Source of the DNA: Erysipelotrichales bacterium
GTDB lineage: Bacteria > Bacillota_I > Bacilli_A > Erysipelotrichales > Erysipelotrichaceae
Reading direction: 5' to 3'
NCBI GenBank assembly: GCA_910576855.1
Contig: CAJTJP010000004.1
Coordinates: 20,971-84,970, forward strand
DNA: 64,000 nt
The notes beneath the pieces were generated by a model. That model searched no databases and was not told where the DNA came from. It saw only the letters and a list, made by a program, of their open reading frames with translations. The position numbers and the translations under genes were made by a program. Shown here one piece after another: positions 43,381-51,087 of this stretch; the stretch's first letter is position 1, and the number at the start of each line of letters is the position of its first letter.

Positions 43381-43845
43381 ATGTTATTGCCGCAGCAAAT
43401 ACAGGCGATACTGTATCACCTGATGATGGGGTGGTGCTATGGCTGCACATTTTCTTTTCTGTGCAGCCTTACTGTTTATTTACGCTTTAAGCTGATAAAA
43501 GGAATCGCAGAAATCCTGTTTCATATCGCTTTTATATTACTGGCATTCTATGGCTTATACGGCATAAACGGCGGTATTACAAATATTTACTTAACCATTA
43601 TTTTCCTATTCGGAGTTCTGATTTACTATAAATGGTATTTACCTGTATTCACCGGTTTCTTTCGATGGTTTATCCGCTTATTTCGCCCTGTAAAACGAAA
43701 ATTACATCTTGCCAAAATGAAATTAATTGGTATAATAATTATACGACGTAAAAAGCGGGCAAAAAGGAGAGCGGAGCATGAAAAACGCAAAAAGAAAAAG
43801 CGGAAGCAAAAAGAAGCGATACAATCCGATGAAGAAGTTCTTTAG
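43381..43845 (+). CDS. yabQ: Sporulation protein YabQ
   Basis: 154 aa, four membrane helices in residues 10-100, then a very basic tail (RRKKRAKRRAEHEKRKKKKR). YabQ is a membrane protein needed for the spore cortex. It starts right after yabP without a clear site of its own, so translation is coupled. Its last 68 bp overlap divIC in another frame. Confidence 0.85.
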   Translation: MLLPQQIQAILYHLMMGWCYGCTFSFLCSLTVYLRFKLIKGIAEILFHIAFILLAFYGLYGINGGITNIYLTIIFLFGVLIYYKWYLPVFTGFFRWFIRLFRPVKRKLHLAKMKLIGIIIIRRKKRAKRRAEHEKRKKKKRKQKEAIQSDEEVL

Positions 43846-44131
43846 TGTTTTTTTGGTTATGGTCGGATGCTGTTTTACTTATATGTCTGCGAAGGAAATT
43901 ATCACCATGATGCAGCTGCAGCAGGAAATCAAACAAACTGAGGCTGAAATCGAGGCTTTAAAAACTGAACAAACAAGACTGGAGGATCAAAAAGAGAAGT
44001 TTTCCGATGAGGAATATGTGAAGCGCTATGCACGAGGAAAATTCCTGTTATCTAAGGAGGGAGAAACCTTGTATAAGCTGAACGGACAAGAAAGCTCAAA
44101 CAATAATGAAGCGAATACCGATAAGGAATAG
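43778..44131 (+). CDS. divIC: Septum formation initiator DivIC (FtsB-like)
   Basis: 117 aa. Basic cytoplasmic N-terminus, one membrane helix (about 20-40), then a Leu/Gln/Glu coiled coil (about 42-80) and a short outer domain. It joins FtsL and DivIB in the division complex. GGAG-type site before ATG 43778, inside yabQ. A 7-bp hairpin terminator overlaps its 3' end. Confidence 0.9.
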   Translation: MKNAKRKSGSKKKRYNPMKKFFSVFLVMVGCCFTYMSAKEIITMMQLQQEIKQTEAEIEALKTEQTRLEDQKEKFSDEEYVKRYARGKFLLSKEGETLYKLNGQESSNNNEANTDKE

Positions 44132-44145
44132 GTTTCGCTTTTTTT
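44109..44145 (+). terminator. Terminator of yabP-yabQ-divIC
   Basis: AAGCGAA/TTCGCTT stem followed by TTTTTATT. Confidence 0.7.
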
Positions 44146-44200
44146 ATTCTGTTTGATGGGTACGGCATGAATTCGGTTAGAAATGTTTTTGCGTGTATTG

Positions 44201-44252
44201 TTCCGTTGTTTTGATAAATGTTATTCCGATAATGTTGGTATTATTCCGTTAA
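44201..44252 (+). promoter_or_regulatory. TTCCG repeats upstream of fic
   Basis: TTCCG at 44201, 44223 and 44243, the last two inside TTATTCCG(A/T)TAA and exactly 20 bp apart. TTATTCCGTTAA recurs at 45270-45281 after the gene. Candidate operator array. Confidence 0.45.
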
Positions 44253-44288
44253 AATGGTATACTATAACTTAGATCGGAGGGATAGTCT

Positions 44289-45182
44289 ATGTTTATGACA
44301 GTTAAGCAAGCCTCTGAAAAATGGGGCATTTCTGACAGAAGGGTCCGAGTTCTTTGCGCTGAAGGAAAAATTTCGGGAGCGTACCGAGAAGGACGAGGAT
44401 GGAAGATTCCTGCGGATGCAAGGAAACCTGCCGACGGTCGTTTCAAATCAAAGGAAAGTCTTCTGGCACAAATCGACCGTAAAAAAGTTGAGTTGGACGG
44501 CAGAAGACCTTTAACAGCAGGTGAAGCTGCAAGGCTAAACAAGGAGTTTATCGTGGAGTACACATATAATTCTAACGCTATTGAAGGAAATACACTTACC
44601 TTGAGAGAAACAGATTTGGTACTCCGAGGTCTTACAATTGACCGCAAACCGTTAAAAGATCACATGGAGGCAGTCAGCCATAAAGAGGCCTTTGACTTTA
44701 TATGTGAGCTTGTGAAAGATAATGTTTTAATCAGTGAGAGTATCATCAAACAGATTCACTATCTTGTTCTTGCTGATAAGAAAGAAGACAGGGGCATCTA
44801 TCGTAGGGTTCCTGTCCGTATTATGGGTGCACAACATGAACCTGTACAGCCGTATCTGATTGAACCGAAAATGAAACAGTTGCTGCAGGATTTTACAGAT
44901 AGCAGCGAGCATATTGTCACAAGACTGGCTCGTTTCCATATCGAGTTTGAGGGCATCCATCCGTTTATTGACGGTAACGGCAGAACCGGAAGACTGCTTG
45001 TAAATCTCGAATTGATGAAAGCAGGATTCCCACCTATTGATATTAAGTTTACAGACAGAATTGCCTACTACAATGCATTTGATGAGTATCATGGTAAGCA
45101 TAGCCTTTCCGCAATGGAAACTCTGTTCGCAGGATACATCAACGCAAGACTGGATATGTACTTGGATATGCTGCAGGACTGA
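44289..45182 (+). CDS. Fic-family protein with N-terminal helix-turn-helix
   Basis: Predicted AMP- or nucleotide-transferase of 297 aa. Residues 3-52 look like a MerR/excisionase-type helix-turn-helix (MTVKQASEKWGISDRRVRVL). The inhibitory helix motif SNAIEGN is near residue 97. The Fic active site HPFIDGNGRTGR (about 223-234) is complete, with catalytic His. An N-terminal inhibitory helix implies autoinhibited class II Fic. GGAGG 8 nt upstream of ATG. The helix-turn-helix may bind the TTCCG repeats just upstream; this is inference. Confidence 0.9.
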   Translation: MFMTVKQASEKWGISDRRVRVLCAEGKISGAYREGRGWKIPADARKPADGRFKSKESLLAQIDRKKVELDGRRPLTAGEAARLNKEFIVEYTYNSNAIEGNTLTLRETDLVLRGLTIDRKPLKDHMEAVSHKEAFDFICELVKDNVLISESIIKQIHYLVLADKKEDRGIYRRVPVRIMGAQHEPVQPYLIEPKMKQLLQDFTDSSEHIVTRLARFHIEFEGIHPFIDGNGRTGRLLVNLELMKAGFPPIDIKFTDRIAYYNAFDEYHGKHSLSAMETLFAGYINARLDMYLDMLQD

Positions 45183-45195
45183 CGGTCCTGCTTTT
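45173..45195 (+). terminator. Terminator of fic
   Basis: GCAGGAC/GTCCTGC stem containing the stop codon, followed by TTTTG. Confidence 0.75.
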
Positions 45196-45355
45196 GCATT
45201 GACAAAGCACCTATGCCTTTTAAAAATAACCGGTTGAAAGTCATAATAAATGCAGAAGCTTATCAGTTTTTATTCCGTTAATCAGAAAAAGGTAGTATTA
45301 CAGGAAGCAATGCGTTAAAATAACAGTAGAAATTATTTAGAAGGAGGCTTTATTT

Positions 45356-45568
45356 ATGGATCAGCTGCTTATGTTAATTGTCGGTGGGTTTTATATTGTT
45401 TTTATGGGTTTCTTTGTTTTGTTGGTGGTACGCCTTTATCAAGCATTGACAATTTATGTATACAAAAATGCACATCATTTACCGTCAAACAGATTTAAGC
45501 GATATCAGTCGACTCCTCACCATATCGCTGATGATGAAAGTGATATTGATTCTGAAATTATCGAGTAA
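45356..45568 (+). CDS. Small single-helix membrane protein
   Basis: 70 aa, GAAGGAGG 8 nt upstream. One hydrophobic helix (residues 3-30), then a basic/aromatic stretch (YVYKNAHHLPSNRFKRYQ) and an acidic tail (DDESDIDSEIIE). No family recognised. It stands alone before the quorum-sensing island. Confidence 0.6.
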   Translation: MDQLLMLIVGGFYIVFMGFFVLLVVRLYQALTIYVYKNAHHLPSNRFKRYQSTPHHIADDESDIDSEIIE

Positions 45569-45719
45569 GTCTTTTTTCAATTCTTTCCCTCATTTCAACA
45601 ATTTCCGCACTCTTTCAATTGATGTGCTTATTCATTTTATTGTGCCTAATTATTTTCGGACTATTTCCGATTATTGTATGTTATAATATTGATAATACAT
45701 GAGATGAAAAGGTGACTTT

Positions 45720-46385
45720 ATGAAAATTGCCGTTTTAGACGACGAAAGTATATACATTGAAAAGATATCAACGCTGATTCATGAGTATTTCCCTTATGAT
45801 TCAATCGATACCTATACAAGCGCCGCTGATTTGATTCATCGAGGAAAAGCATATGATCTTTTAGTATTGGATATTGAAATGCCTGAAACGGACGGAATCA
45901 CCTTTGCGAAAAATTATGCACCGCTGTTTGACAATATTCTTTTTGTGACTTCATTTGATAAATATGTATTTGATTCTTTTCTCTATAATGTAAAAGGTTT
46001 TGTAGTAAAGGATCAAATAAATGAGCGTTTGATTCCTGAAATTCAAAAGATTAAAAATGAAAGAGAAAACACTGTCAAATTCAATACTGAAGTAGGTGTA
46101 GTTACAGTACCTTGCAGCTATATTCAATATTTTTATACTGAGGATACCTTTGTATATTTAGTTACTTTGACTAAGAAGTATTCTTTAACCAATAAGTCAT
46201 TGAAGCAGCTTCCGATCAATTATAATGATTATTTCTTTGTGAGCAGAAGTCATTTGATAAAAACCGCAAATGTTTTAAATCTGTTGAAACATATCGGAAG
46301 TATTGAAATGAGAAACAAGGATATCATTAAGGTAAGCCGAAGGAACTGGAAGGCTTTGATTGATGCCTTTATGAAGGAAATATGA
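45720..46385 (+). CDS. LytTR-type response regulator (AgrA/ComE-like)
   Basis: 221 aa. Receiver domain residues 1-115 with acidic pair Asp7/Asp8, phosphoacceptor Asp51 (LVLDIEMPETDG) and Lys in the KGFVVKD region. LytTR DNA-binding domain about 125-221 (YSLTNKSLKQL, FFVSRSHLIKTANVL, VSRRNWKAL). It should be phosphorylated by the GHKL kinase at 46539 and bind paired sites such as those at 47782-47813. A relic of another kinase sits directly after its stop. Confidence 0.92.
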   Translation: MKIAVLDDESIYIEKISTLIHEYFPYDSIDTYTSAADLIHRGKAYDLLVLDIEMPETDGITFAKNYAPLFDNILFVTSFDKYVFDSFLYNVKGFVVKDQINERLIPEIQKIKNERENTVKFNTEVGVVTVPCSYIQYFYTEDTFVYLVTLTKKYSLTNKSLKQLPINYNDYFFVSRSHLIKTANVLNLLKHIGSIEMRNKDIIKVSRRNWKALIDAFMKEI

Positions 46386-46386
46386 T

Positions 46387-46508
46387 AATGGATATGGCTT
46401 AAAACCATTCATGAAATTGCACATAAATATGACGGTAAGGTACTCATTGATGTTAAGGATGGATTTTTTGATATACGTGTGCTATTATTTACAGGAAACA
46501 GAGAATAA
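46387..46508 (+). pseudogene. Relic of a GHKL kinase C-terminus
   Basis: Immediately after the response regulator, about 120 bp match the last 40 codons of the intact kinase at 46539 (GYGLK...IHEIAHKY-GxVLID-KxGFFDIRV). One base is lost after GYGLK, and the end reads LLFTGNRE. It is what remains of an older or duplicated kinase gene. Confidence 0.8.
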
Positions 46509-46538
46509 TGATTCATACACAATAGAGAGAGGGATACT

Positions 46539-47783
46539 ATGGAGTGGGCAGTAGAATTTGGATTCAGTGTTATAGATTATACGTATTTATTATACTTTTA
46601 TCATATGTTGATCGATAAGAAGTGGGAATGGAAAAAAGCGATTATTGGAATTTTGCTGATTTCTATACTTCAATTTTGTAAAGATGAGATATTATTTTTT
46701 GATATGTGGGCAAATATCGTCGATACAATAATTATAACCGGATTTTTATTTCTAAATTCTAAACAATATCTACTTGATTATTATTTTTATGCTCTATTAA
46801 TTGACAACATTTTTAGCTTCTCTATCACCATCTTTGTATCTGTGGCGATTAAAATGGGAATAGACGTGAGTCAAACATTGGTATTTGGTTATGAACGCAT
46901 CATTTTTGTCATACTTCTAAAAATCTTTGTATTCTTTGTATTATGGTGTGCGGTTAAATTTCTTGTCAAACATCGTATACAAGATATGAAAACAGAGACT
47001 ATTACTGTTGCGATAACAGCAGTAACCTTAATAATCTTTAATTATTTATTAGGCACAACGCAAGACAACGCTGAAATACTCCTATACACCGTATTACTGA
47101 CTCTTGTCATGATTACCAATTTCTATATCTTTTATCGCTACAGTATCTTTATCAAATCTCAGTCAGAAGCTGAGATCATTAACCAATCCATCAATATCAC
47201 CTCAGATTATGTAACCAAGTTTCAAAAGGAACAGGAAAATATACGTAAGATCCGCCATGATATGAAAAATCAATTAACTGTGTTATCTATTCTTTTGACT
47301 GATGGTAAAACACAAGAAGCAGAGGACATTTTACACAAGCTTTGTGATTCGGTTAACTCTGCCAAGGGTTCAATTTCCGGCAATCTCTTTATCGATGCGA
47401 TATTAAGACAGAAAATGAATGAATATCAAGACATCGAGTTTCATTTAGATATACAGGTAACGAAGGACTGCGTCATAGACGGAAAATATATCATATCTTT
47501 ACTATCAAACATCATTGATAATGCCTGTGAGGAGTTAAGACGAATCAAAGAAACTGATTTCAACTTACAAATCAACGGCAACCAATCACAAATGATGATA
47601 AAAGCACAAAACAAGTGCCGAAATGACATAAACCTTAAAACCGATAAAGATAAGCTTGAACATGGATACGGGTTAAAAATCATTCATGAAATTGCACATA
47701 AATATAACGGCAATGTACTCATTGATTTAAAGAATGGATTTTTTGATATACGTGTTTTTCTGTTTGTCACCAATAATAATTGA
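46539..47783 (+). CDS. GHKL sensor histidine kinase (AgrC-like)
   Basis: 414 aa. Six hydrophobic helices in residues 1-205 form the sensing module. The H-box IRHDMKNQL has His at about 239, the N-box LLSNIIDNACEEL is near residue 328, and the G-box GYGLKIIHEI is near residue 383. This is the AgrC/ComD/FsrC type that senses peptides at the membrane. Partner of the LytTR regulator. GAGAGGG before the ATG. Its last codons overlap the operator for the agrB-like promoter. Confidence 0.93.
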   Translation: MEWAVEFGFSVIDYTYLLYFYHMLIDKKWEWKKAIIGILLISILQFCKDEILFFDMWANIVDTIIITGFLFLNSKQYLLDYYFYALLIDNIFSFSITIFVSVAIKMGIDVSQTLVFGYERIIFVILLKIFVFFVLWCAVKFLVKHRIQDMKTETITVAITAVTLIIFNYLLGTTQDNAEILLYTVLLTLVMITNFYIFYRYSIFIKSQSEAEIINQSINITSDYVTKFQKEQENIRKIRHDMKNQLTVLSILLTDGKTQEAEDILHKLCDSVNSAKGSISGNLFIDAILRQKMNEYQDIEFHLDIQVTKDCVIDGKYIISLLSNIIDNACEELRRIKETDFNLQINGNQSQMMIKAQNKCRNDINLKTDKDKLEHGYGLKIIHEIAHKYNGNVLIDLKNGFFDIRVFLFVTNNN

Positions 47784-47850
47784 CCGTTCACTGGAAAAAT
47801 CGACCGCTCACTGACAATTCGTTGCCTTTTCTTATAGAAGCTACTATATT
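47782..47850 (+). promoter_or_regulatory. LytTR-type direct repeats and promoter of agrB-agrD-like genes
   Basis: GACCGTTCACTG (47782-47793) and GACCGCTCACTG (47802-47813), 11 of 12 identical, period 20 bp. They are followed by TTGCCT (47822-47827), 17 nt and TATATT (47845-47850). This is the layout of AgrA/ComE/FsrA activation sites. Confidence 0.7.
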
Positions 47851-47872
47851 AATAGTGAGAAAGGGAGATGGA

Positions 47873-48390
47873 ATGTCGGAGCATTTAGGAACGAAACTGG
47901 GAGAATGGTTATTCACACAAGGTATGATTGAAAAGAATCAAATTGACTTAATTCGTTATTCATTTGAAATTATGTGCAGTGCGATCGCTGAAAACATAAT
48001 TATATTCGGATACGGATTATTATCAAAGAAATTTATCTTCACACTCATGTATCTCATATTCTTTCATACCTTAAGACATTACTTTCAAGGCTATCATGCG
48101 AAACAATCATAAGATGCTTCGCATTAACGATAGGTGCATATCTAACGGCCTTATGCTTATTCACATCTGTTACATATGGGTGGGGAGTATTGTTCCTGAT
48201 TGTCAGTTTAAGCTTACAAATAATGTATTGTGTAAAGAAGCAACAGCTTATGCCGATGTTGATATCTGTACTATTGAATGTTACGGTATTGACATTAGGG
48301 GGAATCCTGTATGATTTCAGCTTCTTTCAATTACTGATTATTGTAGAGCTTATTGTATCTGTCAGTGCCCTTCTTAGAAAGGAGGATTAA
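47873..48390 (+). pseudogene. agrB: AgrB-like peptide-processing protease, frameshifted
   Basis: It starts MSEHLGTKLGEWLF at 47873 (AAGGGAG upstream) and has membrane helices and the catalytic-His motif QGYHAK. The frame then stops at 48112. One base is missing in the A run at 48101-48103; adding one A restores GYHAKTIIRCF and a further 90 residues of membrane protein to 48390. The catalytic Cys (codon 48115-48117) lies seven residues after the His, as in AgrB, and is beyond the stop, so the truncated product should be inactive. Confidence 0.85.
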
Positions 48391-48500
48391 TGAAGAATAA
48401 ATTTGCATCTGTTCTATCAAAAGTATTACTCAAAGTGGGAAATACTTTTGACGGAAACGTATCACCACAAGGTTATTATAAACCAAAAAAATTTAAATAA
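48390..48500 (+). CDS. AgrD-like cyclic lactone autoinducer precursor
   Basis: 36 aa with GGAGG 4-5 nt upstream, start overlapping the restored agrB stop (TAATG). The amphipathic N-terminal helix (MKNKFASVLSKVLLKVGNTF) is followed by VSPQGYYKPKKFK. There is no Cys, so a Ser-based lactone (SPQGYY region) is likely, as in autoinducers of the S-x-x-G-x-Y-(Q/K)PK type. The tail is basic rather than acidic as in staphylococcal AgrD. Assignment rests on position and layout. Confidence 0.65.
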   Translation: MKNKFASVLSKVLLKVGNTFDGNVSPQGYYKPKKFK

Positions 48501-48513
48501 GGAGGAGATTAAC

Positions 48514-49038
48514 ATGAAAAAAACAAAATTACTTTTAGCTTTATCTTTAATGATGTCATTATTTGTCGGGACAGTTAATGTAAACGCCGAGGAAAACGAT
48601 TCTGAAAATATTCAGCCGTATGGTGCTGTATGTGATGCATATCAATACTATGTACCCACTTCCACTAAAGATGAATTGGTTATTGATAAACAAGGTGAAT
48701 TTAAAAATGCGAGCAAATCATCCCAAAAAAAGACAGTAAGTTTTTCTACAACATATAAAAGTGAGGCGTCAGTAAGTTCTTCAGCAGAATTTAATATAAT
48801 AACGGCAAAATTAGGTGTTTCAGCAAAAGTAGCTTATGGAAAATCTACAACTGTTACTAACTCGTCAACATATACTGTTAGTCCTAATTCTATCGGTTAT
48901 TATAAACTAGGTCATAAAAAGAAATATACTAAAGGTACGATGGTAACTGTTTATAGCAGTTGTACCACAAAAGAAAAAGCTGTTACAGCGAAATATTCAT
49001 ATAAGCTTTATGATGAATATTCTGAAAAGAGTTTATAA
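48514..49038 (+). CDS. Secreted protein of the quorum-sensing island
   Basis: 174 aa from ATG 48514 (AAGGAGGAG upstream). Signal peptide residues 1-27, cut before EENDSEN. The mature part is beta-rich and very Ser/Thr/Tyr/Lys-rich, with long amphipathic alternations (TVSFSTTYKSEASVSSS, YGKSTTVTNSSTYTVSP) like the membrane-inserting hairpins of pore-forming proteins, but no family is recognised. Two Cys (in AVCDAY and SSCTT) may form a disulphide. It lies directly after the autoinducer gene, so it is a likely quorum-controlled output. Its stop overlaps the next start. Confidence 0.7.
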   Translation: MKKTKLLLALSLMMSLFVGTVNVNAEENDSENIQPYGAVCDAYQYYVPTSTKDELVIDKQGEFKNASKSSQKKTVSFSTTYKSEASVSSSAEFNIITAKLGVSAKVAYGKSTTVTNSSTYTVSPNSIGYYKLGHKKKYTKGTMVTVYSSCTTKEKAVTAKYSYKLYDEYSEKSL

Positions 49039-49589
49039 TGAAGCAGATAAATTGGAAAATCGTTTCACTGCTGGGTGTTTTCGTAATAGGTATTCTTTGT
49101 GGTTACTTAATATCTAAAAGTACGATAAATAAAACGGTAGCAGATAAGAAACCAGAAACAGAGTTTATTGATATTCAAAAAAATGAATTAAGCATTTATC
49201 CTGATTTTTTTGATGTAGATTCTCTTGTTTACAATAACGATCATTTAACTACTAAAATTAAATTGACCGAGAAAGGTAAACTTTATAATACTACCAATCT
49301 ATTCTCAAATCAATATACCGTAACAGTTGCTCTAATTAACAATGAATCGGAGGAGCCATACATTATTTTTGATGAAATCATTTGGGATATTAATAAAGAT
49401 TTAAATGTTGATGTGGCTATTGATTTGAATGAAATTACAGATAAAGGTGTATTAGCTGACTTTAACAAGCAATTAAAAGAAATGAAAAATGGTTCAGACC
49501 ATAATATTCAATATAATATAGAGGTAGTGCCTAAAAACAACCCTAACAATATTATGAGAACCATCGGAACGTTACACGAGAAGAAGTAA
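49038..49589 (+). CDS. Membrane-anchored extracytoplasmic protein, copy 1
   Basis: 183 aa. N-terminal anchor helix (9-28), then an outer beta-rich domain. It is clearly paralogous to the gene at 51571 (shared VYxDxHLxTKxxLTxxG, YTVTVxLINN, DFNxQLxxMKxG, HNIQYxIE patterns). Coupled to the secreted protein before it. It may be the membrane partner or immunity factor of that protein; this is inferred only from the coupling. Confidence 0.7.
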   Translation: MKQINWKIVSLLGVFVIGILCGYLISKSTINKTVADKKPETEFIDIQKNELSIYPDFFDVDSLVYNNDHLTTKIKLTEKGKLYNTTNLFSNQYTVTVALINNESEEPYIIFDEIIWDINKDLNVDVAIDLNEITDKGVLADFNKQLKEMKNGSDHNIQYNIEVVPKNNPNNIMRTIGTLHEKK

Positions 49590-49609
49590 TGCACTTTGCC
49601 ATTAGATTA

Positions 49610-49644
49610 AAGGGGAAGAATTTAGTATCTATTCCCCTTTTTTC
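49610..49644 (+). terminator. Terminator after copy 1
   Basis: AAAGGGGAA/TTCCCCTTT stem followed by TTTC. Confidence 0.85.
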
Positions 49645-49677
49645 TGATCCTGATAATCATTTAAATCTCATTATTTA

Positions 49678-49727
49678 ACTGGCTTATTCTGCCAATAGCA
49701 TGTATAATGATATCAGATAATAAAACT
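49678..49727 (+). repeat. Repeated promoter region, copy 1
   Basis: ACTGGCTTATTCTGCCAATAG then CATGTATAATGATATCAGATAA (49678-49722). It is about 85% identical to 50184-50218 and following. Both contain TATAAT and precede small membrane-protein genes. Confidence 0.6.
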
Positions 49728-49770
49728 CATAAAGAATGATATTATATGAATAAGTCAGGAGGATTATAAG

Positions 49771-50061
49771 ATGAATAAAAAAATTATTTTTTCAATATAC
49801 TTGATATTATTAGGCTGTTTATATGTAATGAACCAGCTTCACCTAATATTAATTAATGGATACATCAATTATGCGATCGGGATTCTTTTGATAGTAATGC
49901 TGTTAACAAAAGTACCGTTTCTATCTCATAATCTATCCTCGTCAAAAGATATCGAGCATCTGTCCGAGGAACAAGAGAATCACGAGTTTATGGATTTTAA
50001 AACATTTTTCATTTTATTAATTCCATTGATAATTTTGTCATTTTTGACATTTCAATCTTAA
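49771..50061 (+). CDS. Small membrane protein
   Basis: 96 aa. Three hydrophobic helices (5-25, 28-48, 76-94) separated by an acidic Ser/Glu loop (SSSKDIEHLSEEQENHE). TCAGGAGG 8 nt upstream. Family unknown; immunity-type proteins of peptide-bacteriocin loci often look like this, but no bacteriocin is proved here. Confidence 0.6.
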   Translation: MNKKIIFSIYLILLGCLYVMNQLHLILINGYINYAIGILLIVMLLTKVPFLSHNLSSSKDIEHLSEEQENHEFMDFKTFFILLIPLIILSFLTFQS

Positions 50062-50183
50062 ATCCATGACATTGTGTTTTGTAGATAAATTTAATAGCTT
50101 ATTTCAAATAAAGAGCGTACAGATATCTATTCCCCTTTCTTTGCACCCCGATACTGATACAAAATTCATAAATTTACTGGCTT

Positions 50184-50230
50184 ATTCTCCCAAAAGCATG
50201 TATAATAATATTAGATAAAACATACTGTAA
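50184..50230 (+). repeat. Repeated promoter region, copy 2
   Basis: Near-copy of 49678-49727 (ACTGGCTTATTCTCCCAAAAG, then CATGTATAATAATATTAGATAA), ahead of the 60-aa membrane-protein gene. Confidence 0.6.
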
Positions 50231-50328
50231 AAAATAATATTATATTATGAAACAAACTTCCCCCGACTGCCCCGCTCACCAAACAATAAAATTCTGATAT
50301 TAACGAAAGACAAAAGGAGATGACAACA

Positions 50329-50511
50329 ATGAATAAAGCCACATATACCGTTATCCTGTATCTGTGCATCGCATTACAGTTAGTAAATCATTTGCTGTAT
50401 ACACAAGAATGCTACAACAACCAAATTGCATTACTGATTCTTATCATAATCGCAACAGTTGTTTACGGATCTTACAGAAAATATAAGAAAGCTATAAAAA
50501 CGGTTGCCTAG
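50329..50511 (+). CDS. Small two-helix membrane protein
   Basis: 60 aa from ATG 50329 (AAGGAG 9 nt upstream; ATG 50320 abuts the site). Two helices (6-24 and 32-49) and a basic end (YRKYKKAIKTVA). No family. Confidence 0.55.
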   Translation: MNKATYTVILYLCIALQLVNHLLYTQECYNNQIALLILIIIATVVYGSYRKYKKAIKTVA

Positions 50512-50635
50512 TATAAAATCAAAAAAAGAAAAGCTATAATTAAAATCACCCCTTATCCGTTCTACACAATAATGAAATTATCAACAGCATTACACCTTCA
50601 ACACAAAAAGAAATATCATAAATAGGGAGAACTGA

Positions 50636-51019
50636 ATGAAAAAGATTATTTTAGCCTCAGCATTACTCCTATTAGTGGTAACTGCATGCACAAGAACCAC
50701 AAACAATACCAATAACGAAAGCAACGGTGCAGTTACAGTGCCCCACGGCATCAAGCCGATCATCTATTATCACGGAAAGCACTACGGTATCTTTAAAAAG
50801 GTAGATAAGCTGCCGCAGGACTTTAAAGACTCCGGTGATAAAATCATCGGCAGTGAGATTGATGACGATACACTTCCGAATCGAGAATGTTATACCTCAA
50901 CGCTTAACGCAAACAATGTAGGAGCCGATATTTTTCGAAGCATTGAAAACGATACGCTGATATTCATCAATGTAGAAGGCGGATATTTAGCATTCCGCCA
51001 TGAGGAATACGATAACTAA
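50636..51019 (+). CDS. Small lipoprotein
   Basis: 127 aa. Lipobox VTAC (Cys18) followed by an Asn/Thr-rich linker. The mature domain (YYHGKHYGIFKKVDKLPQDF... GGYLAFRHEEYDN) resembles other small Firmicutes lipoproteins of unknown function. GGGAG upstream. Confidence 0.7.
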   Translation: MKKIILASALLLLVVTACTRTTNNTNNESNGAVTVPHGIKPIIYYHGKHYGIFKKVDKLPQDFKDSGDKIIGSEIDDDTLPNRECYTSTLNANNVGADIFRSIENDTLIFINVEGGYLAFRHEEYDN

Positions 51020-51087
51020 ACAACCACAGCTTTCGTTATCGCTTCCTTTCAATACCGACACAACCAAAAAAGGAGTGAGTGAACCGA

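Noticed and set aside
48096-48314. 72-aa frame after the agrB stop
   Set aside because: The true continuation of AgrB is in another frame (IRCFALTIGAYLTAL...); this frame is a shadow.
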